Counted from the first letter of the stretch, positions 34,104-42,253 are shown. The stretch is 54,224 bases of DNA from CAVQGZ01 sp964356295 (GCA_964356295.1 CAYHHE010000005.1:1-54224), one strand, 5' to 3'. The notes: generated by a model not told the origin, from the sequence alone. Translations and numbers: made by a program.

Positions 34104-34645
34104 TGGCCGTCCCCTCCGCGATGGTGCCGCTGGGCACGCCTGCACCGGACTTCGCGCTGCCCGACACCTCGGGACGGCTGCACAGCAGCGCGGACATCAC
34201 CGGCCCGGCGCTCCTGGTCGCCTTCCTGTGCAACCACTGCCCCTACGTCAGACACATCGAGAGCGCCTTGGGGCGGGTGCTGGCCGGCTTCCCGGACCTG
34301 CCGGTGGTGGGGATCTGCACCAACGACGCCGCGGCCTACCCCGACGATGCCCCCGACCGGCTGGCCGAGCAGGCCGAGAGGGCAGGCTGGGCCTTCCCCT
34401 ACCTGGTGGACGCCTCCCAGGATGTGGGGCGAGAGTTCCAGGCCGCATGCACGCCGGACTTCTTCCTCTACGACGCCGACCGGCGGTTGGCCTACCGGGG
34501 TGCGTTCGACACCTCGACACCGGGCAACGACCAGCCGGTGACCGGTGCGCTGCTCGCCGACGCCATCACTGCGGTCCTGGCCGGCCAGCCCGTCACCGAA
34601 CCGCACCGACCCAGCATGGGCTGCTCGATCAAGTGGCGGGACTGA
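34103..34645 (+). CDS. Thioredoxin-fold protein, AhpC/TlpA type
   Basis: This is a 180-aa cytoplasmic protein with a peroxiredoxin/TlpA-like start (GTPAPDFALPDTSG) and the CxxC motif CNHC at residues 43-46. It ends with the signature GCSIKW of a widespread thioredoxin-like family. It is probably a thiol-disulfide or peroxide-handling enzyme; the partner is unknown. It is coupled to the DUF3039 gene. Confidence 0.82.
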   Translation: MAVPSAMVPLGTPAPDFALPDTSGRLHSSADITGPALLVAFLCNHCPYVRHIESALGRVLAGFPDLPVVGICTNDAAAYPDDAPDRLAEQAERAGWAFPYLVDASQDVGREFQAACTPDFFLYDADRRLAYRGAFDTSTPGNDQPVTGALLADAITAVLAGQPVTEPHRPSMGCSIKWRD

Positions 34646-34675
34646 CCACCGCGCGGGGACCAGCGGGAATCCGCG

Positions 34676-34691
34676 ACGCCGGCGCCGGCGT
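34676..34691. repeat. Perfect 16-base palindrome before trxA
   Basis: ACGCCGGCGCCGGCGT reads the same on both strands and ends nine bases before the trxA ATG. It could be a terminator for the upstream gene, a regulator site or a translation-blocking hairpin. Confidence 0.55.
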
Positions 34692-34700
34692 TGTCGGCGC

Positions 34701-35072
34701 ATGGCCACCCTCACGCTGACCACCGACAACCACGACGAGACGATCAAGGACGGCATCGTCCTCATCGACTTCTGGGCGCAGTGGTGCGGCCCGTGCCGGA
34801 TGTTCGCGCCGGTCTACGAGCAGGCGTCGGACCAGCACACCGACATCACCTTCGCCAAGGTCGACACCGAGCAGGAGCGCGAGCTCGCTGGACGGTACGG
34901 CATCCGATCGATCCCGACGCTGGTCATCTACCGCGACGGGATCCCGGTGTTCGGGCAGCCCGGAGCCGTGCCCGCCAACGTCCTGGAGGACCTGATCTCC
35001 CAGGTCCGGGAGCTTGACATGGACACCGTCCGCAGCCAGTACGACGAGCAGCTGCGCGCCGCGGGACGCTGA
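34701..35072 (+). CDS. trxA: Thioredoxin
   Basis: This is a 123-aa thioredoxin with the active site WCGPC (cysteines 29 and 32) and the cis-proline in IRSIPTL. It is a little longer than E. coli Trx because of a C-terminal helix extension of about 15 residues. ATG 34701 was chosen because it gives the family N-terminus. No SD is visible; a GC palindrome lies just upstream. Confidence 0.9.
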   Translation: MATLTLTTDNHDETIKDGIVLIDFWAQWCGPCRMFAPVYEQASDQHTDITFAKVDTEQERELAGRYGIRSIPTLVIYRDGIPVFGQPGAVPANVLEDLISQVRELDMDTVRSQYDEQLRAAGR

Positions 35073-35875
35073 GCGTCCTCCAGGTCACCTGGTGGGGCCA
35101 CTCCACCGTCTCGGTGCGCGACGGTGACGCCCACCTGCTCACCGACCCTCTGCTCACCGACCGGGTGGCGCACCTCACCCGCCGACGCGGGACCGCCCCG
35201 GAGGACCTGAGCGGCATCGACGCGGTCCTGGTCTCCCACCTGCACCACGACCACTGCCACCTGCCGTCGCTGCGACGGCTGCCGCAGGGAACCCTGGTCG
35301 TGCTGCCGCGCGGTGGCGGGGGACTGCTGCGCACCCTGCCCCTGGACCTCCACGAGGTCGTCGCAGGGGACCGGGTCGGCGTGTCGGGGGTGCAGGTCGA
35401 GGTGGTGCACGCCGTCCACGACGGTCGGCGGCACCCCGGGTCGTCGTGGCGTGGACCCGCCCTGGGCTTCGTCGTCGCGGGAGCCGCCCGCACCTGGTTC
35501 GCCGGAGACACCGGACCAGCCGACCTGCTGGGCCGGGACGCCGGCTCGGTCGACCTGGCGCTGCTGCCTGTCGGCGGATGGGGCCCGGTGTCGCGGGCGG
35601 GCACGCACGGCCAGCACCTCGACCCCAGGCAGGCAGCCGAGGTGGCCCGACGGGTGCACGCACGGGTCGCGGTACCGGTCCACTACGGGACGATGTGGCC
35701 GACCGGGCTGCGTGCTCACCGGCACCCCGCCTTCCTCACCCCCGGCCGCCACTTCGCCGAGGAGGCCGCCCGGATCGCCCCGCTCCTGGACGTGCGGGTG
35801 CTCGACCCCGGGACGTCGCTGCGTTGGGAGCCGCCGCAGCGGCAGTCAGGTGACGGTGATGACGACCGCGGGTGA
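35069..35875 (+). CDS. MBL-fold metallo-hydrolase, possible CTG start
   Basis: This is a metallo-beta-lactamase-fold protein similar to UlaG/YtnP-type hydrolases. The N-terminal strand VTWWGHSTVSV and the metal motif HLHHDH (about residue 55) are visible, with further ligands in AGDTG and PVHYGTM. The substrate is unknown. No ATG, GTG or TTG exists between the upstream in-frame stop (35015) and the conserved first strand; the first is GTG 35114, inside or after it. A CTG at 35069 overlaps the trxA stop as CTGA and would give the full domain (268 aa). The start is therefore uncertain. It overlaps the next minus-strand gene by 30 bases. Confidence 0.75.
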   Translation: MSVLQVTWWGHSTVSVRDGDAHLLTDPLLTDRVAHLTRRRGTAPEDLSGIDAVLVSHLHHDHCHLPSLRRLPQGTLVVLPRGGGGLLRTLPLDLHEVVAGDRVGVSGVQVEVVHAVHDGRRHPGSSWRGPALGFVVAGAARTWFAGDTGPADLLGRDAGSVDLALLPVGGWGPVSRAGTHGQHLDPRQAAEVARRVHARVAVPVHYGTMWPTGLRAHRHPAFLTPGRHFAEEAARIAPLLDVRVLDPGTSLRWEPPQRQSGDGDDDRG

Positions 35876-36337
35876 GACCACCTGCCGTCCGGCCACCTCG
35901 GTCACGGTACGGAACTGGTTCTGCCCGACCCGGCCGGTGCGCACCCACACCCCGTAGGAGCCGTCGCCGCGGGTCTGGGCCGTCACCGGGAAGTCGACGA
36001 AGTCGAGCCCATCGACCGACTGCTGAACCTGCAGCACGACCTCGCCCGCCGCGGGGGTCAGCACCCCCTCGAGCCGGATCAGCTCCTCGACGGCCGCCTG
36101 CGACCGGTCGGCGGTGAGGGTGAGCGAGGCCTGCGCCGACGACTCCGGCGCGGGGGTCGGGGTCGCCGGGACGGTGGCGGGTGCGCTGGATGTGGGTCCT
36201 GCGGACGGTTCGGCCCCACCGTCCCTGCCCAGCACCGCCGCCAGGGCGCCGCCGAGGAAGCCGATCACTGCGGCCGCGAGCAGCGCCAGCAGCACCGGGG
36301 TGCGGCTGGGGCCGGGTCGCGGGGCAGGCGGGGACAT
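35846..36337 (-). CDS. Membrane-anchored secreted protein with Ig-like domain
   Basis: This is a 163-aa protein with a short cytoplasmic Pro-rich start, one membrane segment (about residues 13-37), a Ser/Thr/Pro/Ala linker and a C-terminal beta-sandwich-like domain (EELIRLEGVLTPAAGEVVLQ and later strands). It resembles cell-surface Ig-like domains, but I do not recognise a specific family. ATG 36337 was chosen because it is the first that places the membrane segment near the N-terminus. It converges on the MBL gene. Confidence 0.65.
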   Translation of the reverse strand: MSPPAPRPGPSRTPVLLALLAAAVIGFLGGALAAVLGRDGGAEPSAGPTSSAPATVPATPTPAPESSAQASLTLTADRSQAAVEELIRLEGVLTPAAGEVVLQVQQSVDGLDFVDFPVTAQTRGDGSYGVWVRTGRVGQNQFRTVTEVAGRQVVSPAVVITVT

Positions 36338-36383
36338 GTCGGTCCCATTGAACCCGAGGGCACGCCGCCAGCGATGCGCGCCG

Positions 36384-38099
36384 CTACCGCAGGGGCACCG
36401 AGGCCTTCGGTAGCGCGAACCAGCGCAGCGCCTCGAAGTCCTCGCTGAGCAGGCCATCCTCATCAGCAGGGTCCTCGGCGCGCTCCCGGGCGAGGCTGTG
36501 GGCGAACTCCAGGTACTCCCCGAGGGCACTCACCGGTGCCCGGTCGTCATGGCGCGGGTAGCGCAGCCGTCCCTGCTCGTCGTAGCCCACGTCGGTCAGG
36601 CGCAGCGGCGGCTCCACCGGCCCAGCGCGGTGACGCCAGATGCCTGAGGTGGGGTCGAAGGCGTAGTCGGGCAGGAACAGGTGGCCGTGGCGGGCGACGA
36701 AGGCGACGGCAGCCACGATGAACTCGAAGACCTCCTCGGCGATGAAGTAGTTGAAGTTGACCCGCACCCAGCCCGGCTTGATCCCTTCGCAGCCGTGCGC
36801 GATCTCGCGCTCGTAGGCGTGCGACTGCTCGATGTCGATGCCCAGCAGGGCGTGACCGTAGGGCCCGGCGCATGAGCACCCGCCACGTGCCTGGATGCCG
36901 AAGAGGTCGTTGAGCAGGGCGACCACGGCGTTGTGGTGCAGGTACCGCCCGTCCGGTCGACGCACGACGAACGACACGATGGACAGTCGTTCGGCCTGGG
37001 GGTTGCCGAGGATCTCGATGCCTGGCTCGGCAGACCAGGCCTGCACGGCGCGCCGAAGGAAGTCGTCCTCGTGGGCGCGGATCACGTCGGTGCCGACGGC
37101 CTGCTTGAGCCCGAAGACCATGCCGGCCCGGATGGATTCCACGATCGCCGGGGTACCGCCCTCCTCGCGGTGCACCGGGTCGTCGAGGTAGACGTGCTCG
37201 GCGGGGTTGACGTAGGCGACGGTCCCCCCGCCGACGACGTCGGGTACCCGGTTCGTGAGCAGCTCGCGCCGCACCACGAGCACCCCCGGCGTGCCGGGAC
37301 CGCCGATGAACTTGTGCGGGGAGAGGAACACCGCGTCCTTGTAGGCCGGCGGGTTCCCGGGCACCTGCATGTCGATGTCGACGTACGGCCCGGCGGCCGC
37401 GAAGTCCCACAGCGCCAGCGCGCCGTGCTCGTGGAGCAGGACGGAGATGCCGGTCGTGTCGGAGATGATCCCGGTGACGTTGCTGGCCGCGGAGAACGCC
37501 CCGATGCGCAGCGGCCGATCGGCGTGGGCGACCAGCTCGCGGAGCAGGGTGGCCTGGCAGATGTGCCCGTCGCTGTCCTCAGGGATCCGCACGACGTCGG
37601 CGATGGACTCGCGCCAGGGCAGCTCGTTCGAGTGGTGCTCGAAGGGTCCCACGAACACCGCCGGGCGGTCCTGCGCGGCGATGGCGTCGCTGAGGTGGTG
37701 CCGGTCATCCAGGGCGGACGGGATGCGCAGCCCCAGGATCCCGATCAGCCGGTCGATGGCGCCCGTCGACCCCGACCCGGCGAAGATCACCGCTGTCGAG
37801 TCGTCCCCGTTGACAGCGGCGTGGATGACCGCGCGTGCGTCCTCCCGCAGGCGAGTGGTCTGCAGGCCGGTGCCGCTGGACTCGGTGTGCGTGTTGGCGT
37901 AGCGGGGCAGTACCTCCTCGAGGATGAAGCGCTCGATGAACGACAACGCGCGACCACTGGCGGTGTAGTCGGCGTAGGTGACCCGGCGCGGACCGTAGGG
38001 GCCGGGCATCACCTGGTCGTCCCCGATGACCGACTCGCGGATTCGGCTCAGGAGCGCAGGCTCGGGCAGGGAAGCGTTGCGGGGCGGGAGGTCGATCAC
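36384..38099 (-). CDS. Class V aminotransferase / cysteine desulfurase-like PLP enzyme
   Basis: This is a 571-aa PLP enzyme. The PLP lysine is in SPHKFIGGPG at about residue 263. The loop RGGCSCAGPYGH at about residue 418 corresponds to the cysteine-bearing loop of SufS-type desulfurases. It is longer than SufS (about 400 aa) because of extra N- and C-terminal parts. Both desulfurase and other beta-elimination activities are possible; the substrate is not known. GTG 38099 overlaps the pncA stop (GTGA), so it is probably translated with the NAD salvage genes pncB and pncA. Confidence 0.8.
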   Translation of the reverse strand: MIDLPPRNASLPEPALLSRIRESVIGDDQVMPGPYGPRRVTYADYTASGRALSFIERFILEEVLPRYANTHTESSGTGLQTTRLREDARAVIHAAVNGDDSTAVIFAGSGSTGAIDRLIGILGLRIPSALDDRHHLSDAIAAQDRPAVFVGPFEHHSNELPWRESIADVVRIPEDSDGHICQATLLRELVAHADRPLRIGAFSAASNVTGIISDTTGISVLLHEHGALALWDFAAAGPYVDIDMQVPGNPPAYKDAVFLSPHKFIGGPGTPGVLVVRRELLTNRVPDVVGGGTVAYVNPAEHVYLDDPVHREEGGTPAIVESIRAGMVFGLKQAVGTDVIRAHEDDFLRRAVQAWSAEPGIEILGNPQAERLSIVSFVVRRPDGRYLHHNAVVALLNDLFGIQARGGCSCAGPYGHALLGIDIEQSHAYEREIAHGCEGIKPGWVRVNFNYFIAEEVFEFIVAAVAFVARHGHLFLPDYAFDPTSGIWRHRAGPVEPPLRLTDVGYDEQGRLRYPRHDDRAPVSALGEYLEFAHSLARERAEDPADEDGLLSEDFEALRWFALPKASVPLR

Positions 38100-38692
38100 G
38101 TCGCTCCCCTCGGGTGTCCGGTCAGGACCACCCCGGACTGCTCCATCTCCTCGATCGCCGCCGCGGTCGTGGGTGCTGCGACGCCTGCGGTCAGGTCGAG
38201 CAGCACCCGGGTGCGCAGGCCGGCGCGTCGCGCGTCGAGCGCGGTCGCCCGGACGCAGTGGTCGGTGGCCAGCCCGACGATGTCGACCTCGCTGACCTCG
38301 TGCTCGGACAGCCACTCGGCCAGACTCCGACCGTCGCGGTCGTGGCCCTCGAACCCCGAGTATGCGGCCGCGTAGGACCCCTTGTCGAAGACCGCGTCGA
38401 ACGGCTGCGGGTCCAGGTTGGCGTGGAAGGCCGCGCCGTCGGTGCCGGCCACGCAGTGCGCCGGCCACGAGTCGACGAAGTCGGGATGGTCGGAGAAGTG
38501 CTCACCGGGGTCGATGTGATGGTCGCGGGTGGCCAGGACGTAGTCGTACTCGCGCGAGCCCGGGTCGGCCTGCGACAGCCGGTGCAGCGTCTCACCGATG
38601 AGCAGCGCCACCTCGGCGCCGCCGCTCACCGGCAGCGAGCCACCCTCGCAGAAGTCGTTCTGGACGTCGACAACGATCAGCGCGCAGGTCAC
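38096..38692 (-). CDS. pncA: Nicotinamidase
   Basis: This isochorismatase-fold enzyme (198 aa) deamidates nicotinamide to nicotinate for NAD salvage. The catalytic triad is visible as Asp9 in VVDVQNDF, Lys in FDKGSYAAAY (about residue 104) and Cys in LATDHCVRATA (about residue 146). Metal ligands lie in TRDHHIDPGEHF. The GTG start overlaps the pncB stop by four bases. In pathogens this enzyme activates pyrazinamide; here it is part of a pncB-pncA unit. Confidence 0.94.
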   Translation of the reverse strand: MTCALIVVDVQNDFCEGGSLPVSGGAEVALLIGETLHRLSQADPGSREYDYVLATRDHHIDPGEHFSDHPDFVDSWPAHCVAGTDGAAFHANLDPQPFDAVFDKGSYAAAYSGFEGHDRDGRSLAEWLSEHEVSEVDIVGLATDHCVRATALDARRAGLRTRVLLDLTAGVAAPTTAAAIEEMEQSGVVLTGHPRGAT

Positions 38693-40032
38693 AGCGGCTC
38701 TCCTTCCATGATCGTGGGTAGTGCCGGTTCTCCTCGGGACAGCTTGCGGGCGTGGTCGGGGAGCTCGTCCAGGCAGCGCCGGTGCCGCTCGCGGGCGGCC
38801 TCGAGCGGCTCGCGCCCGACGACCTCGCCGTCGCGGATGAGGTCGACCTGCAGCGGGCGGTCCTGCGCACCGGCGGACTCGGCGCCGGCGAGCGTGAGCA
38901 CCTCGGCGGTGGCGACACCGTCCACGCGGCGCCGCAGCGCGGTCTTGCGTCCGCCCCGACCGGCCTTGCCCAGGCTGTGCTTCTCCACGGCCTGCATCTG
39001 TCCGTGCGCGTCCTGCCTGGCGACCATCTTGTAGACCAGCCTGGCCGTCGGAGCGCCGGACCCGGTCACCAGCTGCGTGCCGACCCCGTAGGAGTCGGCC
39101 GGGGCCGCTGCCAATGCCGCGATGGCGAACTCGTCCAGGTCGCTGGTCACCACGATGCGGGTGTCCGTCGCCCCCAGCTGGTCGAGCTGGCGCCGCACCC
39201 GGAGGGTCAGCGCGATGAGGTCGCCGGAGTCCAGCCGGACGCCTCCCAGCCCGGTCCCGGCGACCCGTACCGCGGTCTGGACGGCGGTCTCGACGTCGAA
39301 GGTGTCCACGAGCAGCGTGGTCGACGCTCCGAGCGCGTCGACCTGCGCCCGAAACGCTTCCGGCTCGGAGTCATGAAGAAGAGTGAAGGCGTGGGCACTC
39401 GTCCCCCTGGTGGGGATGCCGTAGCGGTGTCCCGCCGCGAGGTTGCTGGTGCTGGCGAACCCGGCCACGTAGGCCGCGCGTGCCGCGGCGACAGCGGCGG
39501 CCTCGTGGGTGCGCCGCGACCCCATCTCGATGCAGGGACGTGACCCGGCTGCTGTGGTGATGCGGGAGGCGGCCGACGCCACCGCGCAGTCGTGGTTGAG
39601 GATCGAGAGCACGATCGTCTCCAGCACGACCGCCTCGGCGAACGTCCCCTCGACCGAGATCAACGGGGAGAACGGCAGGTAGCACTCGCCTTCGGCGTAC
39701 CCGCGGACGTCACCGCGGAAGGAGAACCCGGCAAGCCAGTCCAGCGTCGGCGCGTCCACCACGTCGGCAGCAGCCAGCCACTCGAGCTGGTCGTCGGTGA
39801 ACGTGAACGCCTCGATCGCGTCCAGGACCCGTCCGACCCCGGCAACGACCCCGTAGCGACGGCCGTGCGGCAGGCTGCGGGCGAACACCTCGAAGGTGCT
39901 CCGGCGGCCCGCGATGCCGTGCGCCAGCGCGGCCTGGACCATGGTGAGCTCGTAGTGGTCGGTGAGCAGCGCACTCGACCCGCTGGGCGCCATCGGGTCG
40001 AACCTGTCGGCCGGGGGCTGCGGGAGGCTCAC
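38689..40032 (-). CDS. pncB: Nicotinate phosphoribosyltransferase
   Basis: This enzyme makes nicotinate mononucleotide from the pncA product (447 aa from GTG 40032). It shows LLTDHYELTMVQAAL near the start, GSRRTHEAAA, the phosphoribosyl-binding GVRLDSGDL and GVGTQLVTG. GTG 40032 is preferred because a TACGCT -10 lies nine bases upstream; ATG 39993 is an alternative, and the 40086 start would overlap clpS. It is divergent from clpS, as Rv1330c is from Rv1331 in M. tuberculosis. Confidence 0.92.
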   Translation of the reverse strand: MSLPQPPADRFDPMAPSGSSALLTDHYELTMVQAALAHGIAGRRSTFEVFARSLPHGRRYGVVAGVGRVLDAIEAFTFTDDQLEWLAAADVVDAPTLDWLAGFSFRGDVRGYAEGECYLPFSPLISVEGTFAEAVVLETIVLSILNHDCAVASAASRITTAAGSRPCIEMGSRRTHEAAAVAAARAAYVAGFASTSNLAAGHRYGIPTRGTSAHAFTLLHDSEPEAFRAQVDALGASTTLLVDTFDVETAVQTAVRVAGTGLGGVRLDSGDLIALTLRVRRQLDQLGATDTRIVVTSDLDEFAIAALAAAPADSYGVGTQLVTGSGAPTARLVYKMVARQDAHGQMQAVEKHSLGKAGRGGRKTALRRRVDGVATAEVLTLAGAESAGAQDRPLQVDLIRDGEVVGREPLEAARERHRRCLDELPDHARKLSRGEPALPTIMEGEPL

Positions 40033-40041
40033 ACCGTCAGG

Positions 40042-40047
40042 AGCGTA
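40042..40047 (-). promoter_or_regulatory. Candidate -10 element for pncB
   Basis: TACGCT on the minus strand lies nine bases before GTG 40032, giving no leader or one of about two bases. It lies in the 44-base divergent spacer with clpS. Confidence 0.5.
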
Positions 40048-40064
40048 GTGCTGGCCGCACGTGT

Positions 40065-40070
40065 CACGAT
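40065..40070 (+). promoter_or_regulatory. Candidate -10 element for leaderless clpS
   Basis: CACGAT lies six bases before the clpS GTG. The first base departs from TANNNT. Confidence 0.4.
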
Positions 40071-40076
40071 GGACCC

Positions 40077-40367
40077 GTGACCGCACCCGTCGAGCTGGAG
40101 GAACCCGACCTCCACGAGGTCACCGAGACGAAGTCACCGTGGGTGACGATCGTGTGGAACGATCCGATCAACCTGATGTCCTACGTCAGCTACGTCTTCC
40201 AGAGCTATTTCGGCTACCCCAAGCCGAAGGCGGAGAAGCTCATGCTCGACGTCCACCACAAGGGGAAGGCGGTCGTGTCCAGCGGCAGCCGAGAGGAGAT
40301 GGAGCGCGACGTCGAGGCGATGCACTCCTACGGGCTGTGGGCCACGCTTCGCCGGTCTGGCGACTGA
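40077..40367 (+). CDS. clpS: ATP-dependent Clp protease adaptor ClpS
   Basis: This adaptor (96 aa) delivers N-degron substrates to ClpAP or ClpCP. The family features WVTIVWNDPINLMSYVSYVF, the conserved VHHKGKA strand and the C-terminal MHSYGLWATLR are visible. The Asn-Asp pair that contacts the N-degron is in WNDPIN. It is four bases from the DUF2017 gene. Confidence 0.95.
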   Translation: MTAPVELEEPDLHEVTETKSPWVTIVWNDPINLMSYVSYVFQSYFGYPKPKAEKLMLDVHHKGKAVVSSGSREEMERDVEAMHSYGLWATLRRSGD

Positions 40368-40371
40368 GCAG

Positions 40372-40944
40372 ATGGGCACCGCCTTCCGCCGACGACGAGA
40401 CGGCACCCTCACCGCCACCCTGCACCCAGCCGAGATCGACCTGCTGCGCAGCCTGACCGGCCAGCTGCTCGAGCTGCTCGCCGACGGGGAGCCGCAGGTG
40501 ACCTCCGTCGGCGACCCGTTGGAGCAGGTCCTCGACCTGGCCTCGCCGGAGCCCCCGTCCGACCCGGTGCTGAGAAGGCTGTTCCCCGACGCCTACTCCG
40601 ACGAGGCGGCCGCCTCCGACTTCCGTCGCTACACCGAGCGGGGCATTCGGGAGACCAAGCGGCGCAACGCTCTGGTGGTCCTGACCGACTTGGACCGAGC
40701 CGAGCCTGCCGGACGCGAGCCCGACGACCGCCGGGTCGTCCGGGTGGACGCGCGCGACGGCGAGGCGTGGATGCGATCGCTGACCGACCTGCGGCTGGCC
40801 CTAGGCACCCGGCTCGGTCTCGAGCAGGACGTGGAGCCGGAGTGGCTGCACGGAGCAGGCGACGACCCGCGCCGCTACGTCTACGGCGTGTACGAGTGGC
40901 TGGGGTGGCTCCAGGACACCCTCGTCCGGGCCGTGATGCGCTGA
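40372..40944 (+). CDS. DUF2017 protein
   Basis: This is a 190-aa actinobacterial protein of unknown function that follows clpS in many genomes (Rv1332-type). It is mostly helical and charged. It contains PVLRRLFPDAYSDEAAASDF and a C-terminal YVYEWLGWLQDTL-like helix (here GVYEWLGWLQDTLV). Co-transcription with clpS suggests a role linked to protein turnover, but this is inference only. Confidence 0.85.
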   Translation: MGTAFRRRRDGTLTATLHPAEIDLLRSLTGQLLELLADGEPQVTSVGDPLEQVLDLASPEPPSDPVLRRLFPDAYSDEAAASDFRRYTERGIRETKRRNALVVLTDLDRAEPAGREPDDRRVVRVDARDGEAWMRSLTDLRLALGTRLGLEQDVEPEWLHGAGDDPRRYVYGVYEWLGWLQDTLVRAVMR

Positions 40945-41088
40945 GGGCTGGTCCCTGCGCCCCGGCCGGCCCCTCTGTCTGCCGCTGCCGGGCCCTGGGT
41001 CCAACCATGACGACGCGCGCCTGGTCCTCTGCCGCTCCTGCCGGTGCTTGGCCGACAGCTCGCCGATGGCGATCGGGCGGTGAGGCCG

Positions 41089-41940
41089 TTACGCGTCCGC
41101 GGGGGCCACCTGCTTGTTCGTCGCCGCCGCTCCTGGATGGTCGGCCTTGCCGAGCTCCGCCATCGCGAACACCGGGTCGTCGTGGAAGGACTTCAGCCGG
41201 GCGATCTTGTAGACGACCAGGGCGAAGACCGCCTTGGCGACCACGTCCGCGATGGTGTAGCCGACTTGGCGCAGCACGAACGCATCCGCGCCCTCGAAGC
41301 CGAACATCGGGAACATGTAGGCGATCGGGTAGAAGCCCCACGAGGCCAGCAGCAGCCAGCGAAGGTTCTTGATGGAGGCCTGGACCTCGACCGGCTGCCG
41401 GTCGATCGACTTGGTGAGCTCGACGAACAGCACGTAGAGGATGAAGATGAACGGGATGGTGGACAGCGCGCCCCACAGCGCTCGCGTCCCGTTGTCCATC
41501 GCCACCTCGCCCGGATACCCCAGCGCGATCATGAGCGCCGAGGCGGGGACGAGCCGAATCAGCAACCGCCGGCTCTCGCTGCGCGCGAGCGCCAGCACGG
41601 CGACCGCCTCGACCAGCAGCAGCGGAACGGTCAGCAGCCAGTCGACGTATCGATAGGCCTCGTTGAACCCTGCGCCCTCGGTCAGCGTGTAGGTGCCCGC
41701 GCCACCGACGGCGTCGGTGACGTACGCCGCGTCGAAGCTCTCGATGATGCGGAAGTAGTGGTAGGTCGCGATACCCAACACCGTGGCCGAGACCACCAGC
41801 GCCGTGCGGTACCGCGGGAGCACCCTGGCTTGCGAGACCAGCAGGAAGACGGCCGCGAACAGCATCGATGCGATGGCGAAGGAGAAGAAGTTGTAGACCG
41901 TCTCGAACTGACCCTGCGTCAGCTCTTCGACCCCAGTCAT
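41089..41940 (-). CDS. Microbial rhodopsin, D-T-E proton-pump type (xanthorhodopsin-like)
   Basis: This is a seven-helix retinal protein (283 aa) that probably pumps protons out of the cell under light. Counting from ATG 41940, helix C reads RYVDWLLTVPLLLVE with Asp100 (acceptor), Thr104 and Glu111 (donor). The Schiff-base lysine is Lys236 in DVVAKAVF, with Asp232 as second counter-ion. His61 matches the proteorhodopsin helix B histidine. Leu108, at the colour-tuning site, predicts green absorption. Gly157 in LWGALST replaces the bacteriorhodopsin tryptophan, as in carotenoid-antenna rhodopsins. The ATG has a GGAGG SD. It is inverted relative to its neighbours; no retinal or carotenoid gene is in the window. 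Confidence 0.95.
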   Translation of the reverse strand: MTGVEELTQGQFETVYNFFSFAIASMLFAAVFLLVSQARVLPRYRTALVVSATVLGIATYHYFRIIESFDAAYVTDAVGGAGTYTLTEGAGFNEAYRYVDWLLTVPLLLVEAVAVLALARSESRRLLIRLVPASALMIALGYPGEVAMDNGTRALWGALSTIPFIFILYVLFVELTKSIDRQPVEVQASIKNLRWLLLASWGFYPIAYMFPMFGFEGADAFVLRQVGYTIADVVAKAVFALVVYKIARLKSFHDDPVFAMAELGKADHPGAAATNKQVAPADA

Positions 41941-42001
41941 GACGTACCTCCGATCGTTGAATGTCAAGAGCGACTGTCACCCTCTCCCGGAGCCGGGGCA
42001 A

Positions 42002-42018
42002 TCTGAACAACGTCTGAA
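42002..42018. repeat. Direct repeat TCTGAA with 11-base period upstream of rhodopsin
   Basis: Two TCTGAA copies are one helical turn apart, about 62 bases before the rhodopsin ATG. This arrangement suits a regulator that binds tandem half-sites. Confidence 0.4.
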
Positions 42019-42247
42019 TCGATCGTGGCGCGACACGGCGGGGATGGTGCTCGGTGGGCCCGGTGGACGGTGGGTTCGGTGCACTGCCGGCTGGCCCCAG
42101 GCTGCTGACCCCGGGGGCGGCTCAGCGAGGTGGCGGACGACCCTGGTCGTCACGGGTTCCGGGGCTGCGCACGATGGACCACACCTGCACCGAGGGAGCG
42201 GCACCACCATCGGTGGTCATCGACGACGCATCGTGAGACCCCGCAAG

Positions 42248-42253
42248 TACCCT
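42248..42253 (+). promoter_or_regulatory. -10 element for leaderless mec
   Basis: TACCCT is followed by six bases and the GTG at 42260. Confidence 0.65.

Noticed and set aside
40945..41088. Terminator between DUF2017 and the rhodopsin
   Set aside because: Only short GC palindromes such as GGCCGGCC were seen; no convincing hairpin with suitable stem and loop.
41977..42210. Minus-strand 77-codon frame upstream of the rhodopsin
   Set aside because: Its composition (Arg, Pro, Cys, Gly) is that of chance GC-rich frames, with no SD, no -10 and no protein-like pattern.
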